This document shows, in pieces, positions 57,175 through 64,000 of a DNA stretch of 64,000 nucleotides. The stretch is from contig NZ_JBQCFP010000197.1 in NCBI RefSeq assembly GCF_051958935.1, positions 49,314 to 113,313 on the forward strand. The letters are read 5' to 3'. The position numbers and the translations under genes are program-made. Each line of letters opens with the position of its first letter. The stretch's first letter is position 1. Below the pieces are notes generated by a model, which saw only the letters and a list, made by a program, of their open reading frames with translations, was not told the origin of the DNA and made no database searches. Source of the stretch: Dokdonella_A sp051958935 (GTDB taxonomy: Bacteria; Pseudomonadota; Gammaproteobacteria; Xanthomonadales; Rhodanobacteraceae).

Positions 57175-58710
57175 TCAGCGCGCGCGGACTTCCTCGGCGA
57201 GCACGGTGAGCAGCTGGTCCGGGTCGACCGGCCGGTCGATGAAGCGGATGCGCGGCAGCGGCGGCAGGTCGGGTTCGATCGTGGTGCGCTCGGCGGGCGC
57301 AGCGATCAGGATCAGCGGGCCGCGGTAGTCCCGCTCGAGCAGGTGCGAGGCGGTCATCACGCCGGTCATGAGCGTCATGCGCCCGTCCATGAGCACGACA
57401 TCGGGGAGGCCATCGCGTTCGATCGACTGCATCGCGACCGCGCCATTGTCGGCAGCCGTCACCGCGTAGCCGCTCGACTCGATGATGTCCTGCAGCATGA
57501 CGAGCTTGGATTCGCGCTCGATCACGATGAGCACGCGCTCGCCATGGCCCCGTGCGATCGCGGCAGGCCCCTCCGGGGCCTCGCTCGCGGCAGGCATCGG
57601 CACGTAGAGCGAGAACGTCGAGCCCTTGCCCGGCTCGCTCTCCACGCGGATCACGCCGCCGTGGTTGGCGAGGATGCGCTGGCACGACAGCAGGCCGAGG
57701 CCGGTGCCCTTCTCCTTGGTCGTGAAGAACGGCTTGAACAGGCGGCTTTTCACTTGCTGCGACATGCCGATGCCGGTGTCGCTGATCGAGATGCAGAGGA
57801 AACGGCCGGGCCGCGCGGTTTCGTCGGCGAGGAAGAACGTCTCGTCGAGCAGCTGCGGCCGCATCGTCACGCGCAGCGTGCCGCCCGCGGGCATTGCCTG
57901 CGCGCCATTGAGGCAGAGGTTGAGCAGGCACTGCTGCAGTTCGGTCGCATTGCCCTCGACTTCGAGCGTCCGCTCCGGCGCATCGACGACGAGCTCGACG
58001 TTGCTGGCGAGGCTGCCACGCAGCAGCATCGCGAGGCCGTCGATCAGCGAGGCGATCGACAGGCGGTGCACCGCTGCACGCGAGCCGCGCGCGAACGACA
58101 GCATCGAGGCGACGATGTCGAGGCCACGCTGGGTCGATTCGCCGATCAGGCGGCCGATCTTGCGTATTTCCTCGTTCGGATCGTCGCGCAGCATCGCCAC
58201 GCCCATCGCGATCGGCTGCAGCACGTTGCGCAGGTCATGGCTGAGGCCCGACGCGAGCAGGGCGAGGCTCTCGTAGCGTTGCACGCGCAAGAGTTCCGCC
58301 TCGGCCGCGTCGCGCGCGCGCCGGTCCTCGGCTTCCGCGAGTGCGCGGCGCACCGCGCTCGCGAGGCGCGCGAGGTTGTCCTTGAGCACGTAGTCGGTCG
58401 CGCCGCGGCGCAGCGCCTCGACCGCCGCATCCTCGCCGATCGTGCCGGACACGAACAGGAACGGGACGCGCGGCGCCGTGTCGCGCGCGATCTCGAGTGC
58501 GCGATAGCCGGAGAACTCGGGCATGCTGAGGTCGGACAGCACGATGTCGGGCGCGAACGTCGCGAGCGCACCAACGAACCCGGCTTCGTCCTCGACGCGG
58601 CGCCAGTCGAGGTCGAGGCCGTCGTCGCGCAGCTGGTCGAGCACGAGCTCGGCATCGAGTTCGCTGTCCTCGACCAGCAGCACGCGCAGCGCGGGCGATG
58701 CGTCCGCCAT
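57175..58710 (-). CDS. Hybrid histidine kinase: receiver-kinase-degenerate receiver
   Basis: 511 residues, no membrane span. The N-terminal receiver (VLLVEDSELDAEL, VLSDLSMPEFSG, YVLKDN) is complete. The kinase has SGLSHDLRNVLQPI with His158, then the ATPase boxes (NLCLNGAQA, SDTGIGM, FFTTKEKGTGLGL). A C-terminal receiver-like domain starts VLIVIERESKLVM; only one acidic residue remains where two usually bind Mg. The phospho-Asp is kept (VVLMDGRM) but the conserved Lys is Arg (FIDRPVD). It starts inside the stop of the single-receiver gene and is the last of a three-gene operon. It probably takes phosphate from a partner receiver or kinase. Confidence 0.88.
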   Translation of the reverse strand: MADASPALRVLLVEDSELDAELVLDQLRDDGLDLDWRRVEDEAGFVGALATFAPDIVLSDLSMPEFSGYRALEIARDTAPRVPFLFVSGTIGEDAAVEALRRGATDYVLKDNLARLASAVRRALAEAEDRRARDAAEAELLRVQRYESLALLASGLSHDLRNVLQPIAMGVAMLRDDPNEEIRKIGRLIGESTQRGLDIVASMLSFARGSRAAVHRLSIASLIDGLAMLLRGSLASNVELVVDAPERTLEVEGNATELQQCLLNLCLNGAQAMPAGGTLRVTMRPQLLDETFFLADETARPGRFLCISISDTGIGMSQQVKSRLFKPFFTTKEKGTGLGLLSCQRILANHGGVIRVESEPGKGSTFSLYVPMPAASEAPEGPAAIARGHGERVLIVIERESKLVMLQDIIESSGYAVTAADNGAVAMQSIERDGLPDVVLMDGRMTLMTGVMTASHLLERDYRGPLILIAAPAERTTIEPDLPPLPRIRFIDRPVDPDQLLTVLAEEVRAR

Positions 58711-59153
58711 CAGGCCTCGGGGCGCGCTTCGTTCATGACGGCCCAGAACTGGCCGAGCGTCTGCACCGCGTCGAAGAACTGCCTCGCGTCGACCGGCTTG
58801 ACCACGTACGCGTTCACGCCGAGGTCCCAGCTCGCGGCGAGGTCGCGCTCCTCGCGCGAGGACGAGAGGATCACCACCGGGATCGAGCGGGTCGACTCGT
58901 CGGCGCGGATCGCGCGCAACACCTCGATGCCGTCCATGCGCGGCATCTTGATGTCGAGCAGCACCACGACCGGGTTGCCGTCGCGGCGGCCCGCGAATGC
59001 GTTGCGCGCGTGCAGGAAGTCGAGTGCATCCACGCCGTCCTCGACGTGCACGATCGGGTTGGCGATGCGCGCCTCGCGCAGCGCGTCGATGGTCATTTCG
59101 GCATCGGCGAGGCTGTCCTCGACGAGCAGGATCGAGCGGATTTCGCGGATCAA
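58710..59153 (-). CDS. Single-domain response regulator (Rcp1-like)
   Basis: 147 residues, only a receiver. SILLVEDSLADAEMTIDALREARI, the phospho-Asp in VVVLLDIKMPRMDGIEVLRAIRAD, and Lys in NAYVVKPVDARQFFDAV. The family partners bacteriophytochrome-type and CHASE3 kinases. No ATG is available; TTG at 59153 has GGGAG 8 nt upstream and lies 5 bp after the kinase stop. The stop shares a base with the next ATG (TGATG). It should carry phosphate between the two kinases of this operon. Confidence 0.87.
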   Translation of the reverse strand: MIREIRSILLVEDSLADAEMTIDALREARIANPIVHVEDGVDALDFLHARNAFAGRRDGNPVVVLLDIKMPRMDGIEVLRAIRADESTRSIPVVILSSSREERDLAASWDLGVNAYVVKPVDARQFFDAVQTLGQFWAVMNEARPEA

Positions 59154-59158
59154 GATCG

Positions 59159-60889
59159 TTACTCCCGGATGGTTTCGTGTCGTGGCAGCGTGAAATGGAC
59201 GGTCGCGCCCTTGCCGGTCTCGCCTTCGGCCCAGGTATGCCCGCCATGCCGCGCGATGATGCGGCGCACCGACGCGAGGCCGATGCCGGTACCCTCGAAT
59301 TCCGATGCCTTGTGCAGGCGCTGGAACACGCCGAACAGCTTGTCCGCGTATTTCATGTCGAAGCCGACGCCATTGTCGCGCACCCAGAATTCGCGCGCAT
59401 CGCCGTCGTCCCGGAAACCGATCTCGACCAGCGCTGGATCCCGTGCCGCAGTGTACTTGAGGGCGTTGTCGAGCAGGTTCTGCCAGGCCAGGCGCAGCAT
59501 CGAGGCGTCGGCAATGACGACCGGCAGCGGCGCGACCTGCCATTGCACGGTGCGGTCCTCGATCGCCGACATCAGGGTCGAGCGGACTTCCTCGACCAGG
59601 GACTGCAGGTCCACCGGCTGCAGCCGCAGGGCGTGCCGGCCGAGGCGCGAGTAGGCGAGCAGGTCCTCGATCAGTGCGGACATGCGCCGCGCCGAGTCGG
59701 CGATCACCGCGCAGTAGTGGGCGAGCCTGGCATCGCGCTCGTCGCCGAGCTGAGAGGCGAGCTTGTCGGCGAAGCCGGCGATATGGCGCAGCGGCGCGCG
59801 CAGGTCGTGCGAGACCGAATAGGAGAAGGCCTCGAGTTCGCGGTTGACCTCGGTGACCTGCTCGATCTTGCCGGACAGCTGCCGATTCAGCTCGAGCACC
59901 TGTTCCTCGGAATGCTTGCGCGCGGTGATGTCGCTGACCGTGATGAGCGCGGCCGGGCGCGAGATGTCGGGCAGGTCAATCGCGCGCGCGTTGACGATCA
60001 CGCGGCGGCGAGCGCCGTCGGCACCGTCCTGCTCGGTCTCGAAGTCCCACAGCTCGCGGCGCTGGCCGACGACGTCGCGCAGGCGTTGCAGCAGCGCGGC
60101 GTCACTCCAGCCGCCGACCCTTTCGAGGGCGGTACCTTCGGGGGTGGCGAGGCCGTAGACGTCGTTGAACGCGCGGTTGGTCTGCAGCAGGGCGAGGTCG
60201 GCGTCGACCACCGCGATCGGCTCGCGCACGGACTCGACGATGAGGCGCGCGCGCCCGACCGCGCTGCGCGCGCCCGCTTCGGCCTCGATGCGGCGCATGG
60301 TCTGCTTCTCGGCGAGCCAGAGCACGAAGCCGAGCAGCAGCACCTGTGCGATCGCCGTGGCGATCGTCACGAACGAGGCGAACGCGATCCGCCGGTCCGC
60401 ATATTGCTGGCGCTCGAGCGCGAGGCGGTTTTCCTCGACGAGCAGATCGTCGGTGATGTCGCCGATCGCGACGCGCGCGAGCGCCGTGGGCGCATCCGCG
60501 CCATCGACCACGCGGTCGAGTTCGGTGACGGCCGCATCCAGCCGCGCACGCAGGAAGCCGATGCGCTCCTGCTGCGACGGGTTGTCGATGGTGAGTTCAC
60601 GCAGCTGCTGCAGCAGCGGTTCGAAGCGCGCGTGCGCGACCGCATAACGTGCACGCACCGCCTCGTCGCCCGGCGTGAGCCGGGTCGCGTAGGCCGATGC
60701 CTGCAGTTCGGCGAGCGCCGCATTGAGGTCGTACAGCGTCGTGCGGACCTGCTGCGAATGGCCGAGCCAGCGGAACGACGCGTTGGTCTCGTCGCTGACG
60801 CGCTGGCGCACGAGCCAGCCGACGAAGACGACCAGCACGAGGCTGCCCATCAGCGCAAGGAAACGCATGTTCGCAGCGGTCAGTCGCAC
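59159..60889 (-). CDS. Membrane CHASE3-PAS sensor histidine kinase
   Basis: 576 residues. Membrane spans at about 8-26 and 178-197 frame a periplasmic CHASE3-like helical domain. Then a PAS domain (about 212-330: IVESVREPIAVVDADLALLQTNRAFNDVYGL ... SDITARKHSE), the H-box AFSYSVSHDLRAPLRHI with His361, and ATPase motifs NLLDNALKYT, RDNGVGFDM and GTGIGLASVRRII. The GTG at 60889 has GGAG about 10 nt upstream; an internal ATG at 60868 lacks a ribosome site. First gene of the operon whose other members are a lone receiver and a hybrid kinase. The signal is unknown. Confidence 0.9.
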   Translation of the reverse strand: MRLTAANMRFLALMGSLVLVVFVGWLVRQRVSDETNASFRWLGHSQQVRTTLYDLNAALAELQASAYATRLTPGDEAVRARYAVAHARFEPLLQQLRELTIDNPSQQERIGFLRARLDAAVTELDRVVDGADAPTALARVAIGDITDDLLVEENRLALERQQYADRRIAFASFVTIATAIAQVLLLGFVLWLAEKQTMRRIEAEAGARSAVGRARLIVESVREPIAVVDADLALLQTNRAFNDVYGLATPEGTALERVGGWSDAALLQRLRDVVGQRRELWDFETEQDGADGARRRVIVNARAIDLPDISRPAALITVSDITARKHSEEQVLELNRQLSGKIEQVTEVNRELEAFSYSVSHDLRAPLRHIAGFADKLASQLGDERDARLAHYCAVIADSARRMSALIEDLLAYSRLGRHALRLQPVDLQSLVEEVRSTLMSAIEDRTVQWQVAPLPVVIADASMLRLAWQNLLDNALKYTAARDPALVEIGFRDDGDAREFWVRDNGVGFDMKYADKLFGVFQRLHKASEFEGTGIGLASVRRIIARHGGHTWAEGETGKGATVHFTLPRHETIRE

Positions 60890-61136
60890 CGGCCCGGTTC
60901 TCCCCGAAAAGTAATGCGCAGCCGCCTATCTCGCATGGAAATGGGCCGCGCGTCCAGCGCACAAGGGTTGTTTTTCGTTCAGCAACGCAGGATGAACGGT
61001 GCCGGCAACGGGCCCGAGGCGTTAACGATCGGTTGAACGGGGCGCCGCTACGTTCACGCCGTCCATCGCGACATTACCGCACAGGACCATCCACGCATCG
61101 ACATGCCCTTGCCGGGCGACAACCAAGGGGTTCGTC

Positions 61137-61457
61137 ATGGCTTCCATCGCACCACCCAGTACCTTCGCCGACCGGCGCGCCCAGCGCGCCAAGCTCGCGG
61201 GGTCGCTCACCGGGGATCTGGGCATCATCGCCCTGAACCTGCACCACGCACTCAAGCGCAGCGACATCGTGGTCTGGACCGATGCCGCCGCCGAAGTCTA
61301 TTTCGATGCGGCCGATCGCTGCCCCAACCTCGAGGCCGATCATCTGGTCGGTACCTACGGCCTCGGCGCGAACATCGCCGACATCGAGGCCGACCTCGGC
61401 GTCGTGCGCCACGAGCGCCTGTCGAACTGGATGATCCTGTCGGGAGACGACGCATGA
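61137..61457 (+). CDS. Small conserved-looking cytosolic protein, unknown
   Basis: 106 residues, no signal or span. The sequence has a helical start (SIAPPSTFADRRAQRAKLAGSL) and an acidic second half (VVWTDAAAEVYFDAADRCPNLEADHLVGTYGLGANIADIEADLGVVRHERLSNWMILSGDDA). I do not recognise a family. AAGGGG precedes the ATG by 6 nt, and codon use is like its neighbours. Its stop overlaps the DUF3309 gene start by 4 bp, so the two are made together. Divergent from the CHASE3 kinase, 247 bp away. Confidence 0.75.
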   Translation: MASIAPPSTFADRRAQRAKLAGSLTGDLGIIALNLHHALKRSDIVVWTDAAAEVYFDAADRCPNLEADHLVGTYGLGANIADIEADLGVVRHERLSNWMILSGDDA

Positions 61458-61612
61458 GCATCGGCACACTCCTCATCATCATCCTCATCATCGCGCTCGT
61501 CGCGGGCCTGCCGGCCTGGCCGTACAGCCGCAGCTGGGGCTACTACCCGGCCGGTGGCGCGGGCCTCCTGCTCGCGATCGTCGTGGTCCTGCTGCTGCTC
61601 GGCGTGTTCTAG
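61454..61612 (+). CDS. DUF3309 family small membrane protein
   Basis: 52 residues. MSIGTLLIIILIIALVAGLPAWPYSRSWGYYPAGGAGLLLAIVVVLLLLGVF in composition: two hydrophobic segments around a WPYSRSWGYYPAGG turn, which is the DUF3309 signature. Members are widespread small membrane proteins of unknown role. Coupled to the upstream unknown protein by ATGA; 53 bp before the TonB receptor start. Confidence 0.9.
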   Translation: MSIGTLLIIILIIALVAGLPAWPYSRSWGYYPAGGAGLLLAIVVVLLLLGVF

Positions 61613-61665
61613 CGGGCCGGCCGTTGGCTTAGGATGGCGGGCTTCCCGAAGAGCCCGCCCTGCCG

Positions 61666-63777
61666 ATGCCAACGATTCCATGGCGGTATCTGCCCGTCCT
61701 CGCCGGACTGTGCCCGATCGCGGCGCCATGTGCTGACCCCGACCTGCCCGTCGTCGTGGTCACCGCGACGCGCACGCCGCAGTCCGCATTTGACATACCG
61801 GCCTCGATCGATGCCGTCGTCATCGACGACGTCGTCGACGTATTCGGCGTCAACCCGTCCGATTGGCTCGGCGGGATGCCCGGCCTCCTCGCGCGTGACC
61901 GGCAGAACTACGCGCAGGACGAGCAGATCTCGATCCGCGGTTTCGGCGCACGCGCGACGTTCGGCGTGCGCGGCGTCCGGTTCTACACCGACGGCATCCC
62001 CGCGACGATGCCGGACGGGCAGGGCCAGGTGTCGCATTTCAACCTCGATTCCGCCGCGCGCATCGAAGTGCTGCGCGGTCCGTTCTCGGCGCTCTACGGC
62101 AATTCCTCGGGTGGCGTGATCCAGCTGTTCGGCGCGGACGGCAGCGTGCCGCCGCAAGTCTCGCTCGACCTCGTCGGCGGCAGCCATGGCAATGCGCGCG
62201 CGAGCGTGAATGCGCGCGGCGTCGCAGGCGACCTCGACTACAACCTCGACCTCACGCACTTCCAGACCGACGGCTGGCGCGACCACAGCGCGGCGAAGCG
62301 CGAGTCGGGCAACGCCAAGCTCGCGTGGACCCTCGGCGAAGGCGGCAAGCTGACGCTGCTCGCGAACACGCTCGCCTTGCCCGGCGCGGACGATCCGCTC
62401 GGGCTCACGCATGCGCAGTTCGACGCCGACCCGCGCAGCGTCGCGAGCGTCGCCACGCAGTTCGACACGCGCAAGAGCGTGCACCAGAACCAGGGCGGCG
62501 CGATCTGGGAACAGGATCTCGGCGGCGGCCACGCGTTGCGCGTGCTCGGCTACTACGGCACGCGCGAGGTCGAGCAGTACCTCGCGATCCCGGTCGCCAC
62601 GCAGGCGAACCCGAAGCACTCGGGCGGCGTGGTCGACCTCGACTCCCGCTACGGCGGCAGCGATGCGCGCTGGACCTGGAGCGGCGAACTCGCCGGCCGC
62701 GCCTTCGAACTCGCGGCCGGCCTCAGCTGGGATCGGCAGGCGCAGCATCGGCGCGGTTACGAGAACTTCGTCGGCGACGTGCTCGGCGTGCGCGGCGCGC
62801 TGCGCCGCGACGAGGACGACACGGTACGCGATTTCGACCAGTACGCGCAGGCGACCTGGCGCATCGCCGAGCGCTGGAGCCTCGTCGCCGGTCTTCGCCA
62901 CAGCTCCGTCGCCTTCGATGCGCGCGACCGCTACGTCACCGCGGGCAATCCCGACGACAGCGGCCGCCTCGACTATGGCGCGACCACGCCGGTCGCGGGC
63001 CTCCTCTGGCGCGCGGCGCGCGGGGTCAACGTCTATGCGTCGTATGGGCGCGGCTTCGAGACGCCGACGTTCAACGAACTCGGCTACCGCGCCGACGGCG
63101 CCGCGGGCCTCGCGTTCGATCTCGACCCCGCGCGCAGCCGCAACGCCGAACTCGGCATCAAGCTGCGGCCGTCCACGTCGGTGGACGCCAGCGTCGCGCT
63201 GTTCCGCGCCGACACGCGCGACGAACTCGCGGTCGCGACCAGCACAGGTGGGCGCACGACCTACCAGAACATCGGCAAGGCGCGCCGCGACGGCGCCGAA
63301 GCGGCGCTCGCCTGGCGCATCGGCGATGCCTGGACTTTGCAGCTCGCCTGGACCTGGCTCGACGCGACGTTCCGCTCCGCCTTCCTTACCTGCGCCGGTA
63401 CGCCGTGCACGGCTCCCGACACGCCGGTCGCGGCCGGCGCGCGCATCCCCGGCATCCCGCGCAGCACCGTGCATGCAGGCCTGCGCTGGGGCGGCGAGCA
63501 CGGCTGGCACGCGGGCACCGCGGCCGACGCGGTCGGCGCGGTCGTCGTCAACGACCTCGGCACCGATCGCGCATCCGGCTATGTCGTCGCCGCCGCCGAT
63601 CTCGGCTATGCCTTCGAACTCGACGCAGGACGGCTCGACGCATTCGCGCGCATCGACAACCTGTTCGATCGGCGTTACGCGGGTTCGGTGATCGTCAACG
63701 ATGGCAATGGGCGCTATTTCGAGCCGGCGCCGGGGCGGGCGTTCATGCTCGGGGTGAAGTGGACGTGGAGTCGGTGA
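61666..63777 (+). CDS. TonB-dependent outer-membrane receptor (FecA/BtuB-like plug)
   Basis: 703 residues. A short signal (YLPVLAGLCPIAAPCA), TonB-box-like VVVVTATRTPQSAFDIPASIDAV, and a plug with QDEQISIRGFGARATFGVRGVRFYTDGIPATMPDGQGQ, then IEVLRGPFSALYGNSSGGVIQL. The barrel ends ...GRAFMLGVKWTWSR with a penultimate Ser instead of the usual final aromatic. This 'GFGARATFGVRGVR' plug type is seen in receptors for iron chelates and other ligands; cargo unknown. The start MPTIPWRYL at 61666 lacks a strong ribosome site. It runs alone toward the right edge. Confidence 0.92.
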   Translation: MPTIPWRYLPVLAGLCPIAAPCADPDLPVVVVTATRTPQSAFDIPASIDAVVIDDVVDVFGVNPSDWLGGMPGLLARDRQNYAQDEQISIRGFGARATFGVRGVRFYTDGIPATMPDGQGQVSHFNLDSAARIEVLRGPFSALYGNSSGGVIQLFGADGSVPPQVSLDLVGGSHGNARASVNARGVAGDLDYNLDLTHFQTDGWRDHSAAKRESGNAKLAWTLGEGGKLTLLANTLALPGADDPLGLTHAQFDADPRSVASVATQFDTRKSVHQNQGGAIWEQDLGGGHALRVLGYYGTREVEQYLAIPVATQANPKHSGGVVDLDSRYGGSDARWTWSGELAGRAFELAAGLSWDRQAQHRRGYENFVGDVLGVRGALRRDEDDTVRDFDQYAQATWRIAERWSLVAGLRHSSVAFDARDRYVTAGNPDDSGRLDYGATTPVAGLLWRAARGVNVYASYGRGFETPTFNELGYRADGAAGLAFDLDPARSRNAELGIKLRPSTSVDASVALFRADTRDELAVATSTGGRTTYQNIGKARRDGAEAALAWRIGDAWTLQLAWTWLDATFRSAFLTCAGTPCTAPDTPVAAGARIPGIPRSTVHAGLRWGGEHGWHAGTAADAVGAVVVNDLGTDRASGYVVAAADLGYAFELDAGRLDAFARIDNLFDRRYAGSVIVNDGNGRYFEPAPGRAFMLGVKWTWSR

Positions 63778-63953
63778 GGGTTTGAGCTGTCGGGATCGGC
63801 GAATGGTCGGCCTCGCCTCGGCGTAGCGTGGGCCTTGGCAGCCTTGGCTCCCAGATGGGAACGCCACGTCGACTCCAATGCGCGTATCCGCGAAAGGCTT
63901 CTTTCGCCCCCCGGGGTGCTGTCGCGAGGTTCCGCTCGCCTCGGCGGCGAGCG

Positions 63954-63989
63954 GGTGACTTCTCTTTGCTCGCCCAAAGAGAAGTCACC
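63954..63989. repeat. Long hairpin repeat, copy 2
   Basis: Perfect 14-bp arms (63954-63967, 63976-63989; GGTGACTTCTCTTT) around an 8-nt loop GCTCGCCC, followed by AAGAGAAAGGG. It matches the reverse complement of 51022-51070 in arm, loop and flank with few changes. The region 63778-63953 before it holds no gene; it reads as the head of the same dispersed element. Confidence 0.85.
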
Positions 63990-64000
63990 AAGAGAAAGGG

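Noticed and set aside
59150..59543. Longer version of the single receiver reading back into the CHASE3 kinase
   Set aside because: Upstream part is a shifted shadow of the kinase C-terminus; TTG at 59153 has a fitting ribosome site.

Overview
The window is 64 kb of very GC-rich, tightly packed bacterial chromosome. Gene content (LpxO-type lipid A hydroxylase, two TonB-dependent receptors, an MdtABC-type RND pump, a chaperone-usher pilus, a CrbS/CrbR-type two-component pair) marks a Gram-negative gammaproteobacterium. The dispersed hairpin repeats and overall style resemble the Lysobacterales (Xanthomonadales), for example Rhodanobacteraceae/Dokdonella-like genomes. That placement is inference; no rRNA or tRNA gene was recognised.

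Layout. 1-8.4 kb: the 5' end of an ArsR-type regulator divergent from an EamA permease, the HrpB helicase, TatD nuclease flanked by two paralogous secreted proteins of unknown function, and a pirin. 8.6-11.2 kb: YadGH ABC exporter and a ferredoxin-NADP reductase. 11.2-15.8 kb: a compact four-gene archaic chaperone-usher pilus operon (subunit, chaperone, usher, two-domain tip) behind a textbook sigma-54 promoter. 16.1-20.1 kb: a translationally coupled operon of a four-helix membrane protein, an XRE regulator, an S33 hydrolase and a NatAB-type ABC exporter. 20.5-31 kb: LpxO, a beta-helix secreted protein, a PA0069-type radical SAM protein, a flavin-binding stress protein, Ada, a GST, a YaiI protein with no stop codon at its expected end, an AlgP-like basic protein, DUF1993 and a lipoprotein. 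31-34 kb: a sterol desaturase-family enzyme and a GAF-GGDEF-EAL protein.

34-47 kb is the most coherent block. A GntP-type permease diverges from a TonB receptor and a secreted PHB depolymerase. Further on lie a CrbS-like hybrid kinase (sodium-symporter sensor domain), a CrbR-like regulator and a 3-hydroxybutyrate oligomer hydrolase. In other gammaproteobacteria CrbS/CrbR switches on acetate use through acs. Here the two intergenic regions in front of the PHB genes share an 11-bp motif, TTCGTACGATG. Between crbS and crbR lies what reads as the last ~45 codons of an acs/prpE-type ligase. Together this suggests a polyhydroxybutyrate/hydroxybutyrate scavenging module under CrbR control.

47-64 kb: mdtA, mdtB, a 730-bp repeat mosaic, then mdtC (whose TM4 lacks one of the paired aspartates); msrA-msrB; a three-gene two-component cluster; an unknown small protein coupled to a DUF3309 membrane peptide; and a second TonB receptor. 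The right edge ends in a hairpin repeat that also occurs, in opposite orientation, inside the mdtB-mdtC gap.
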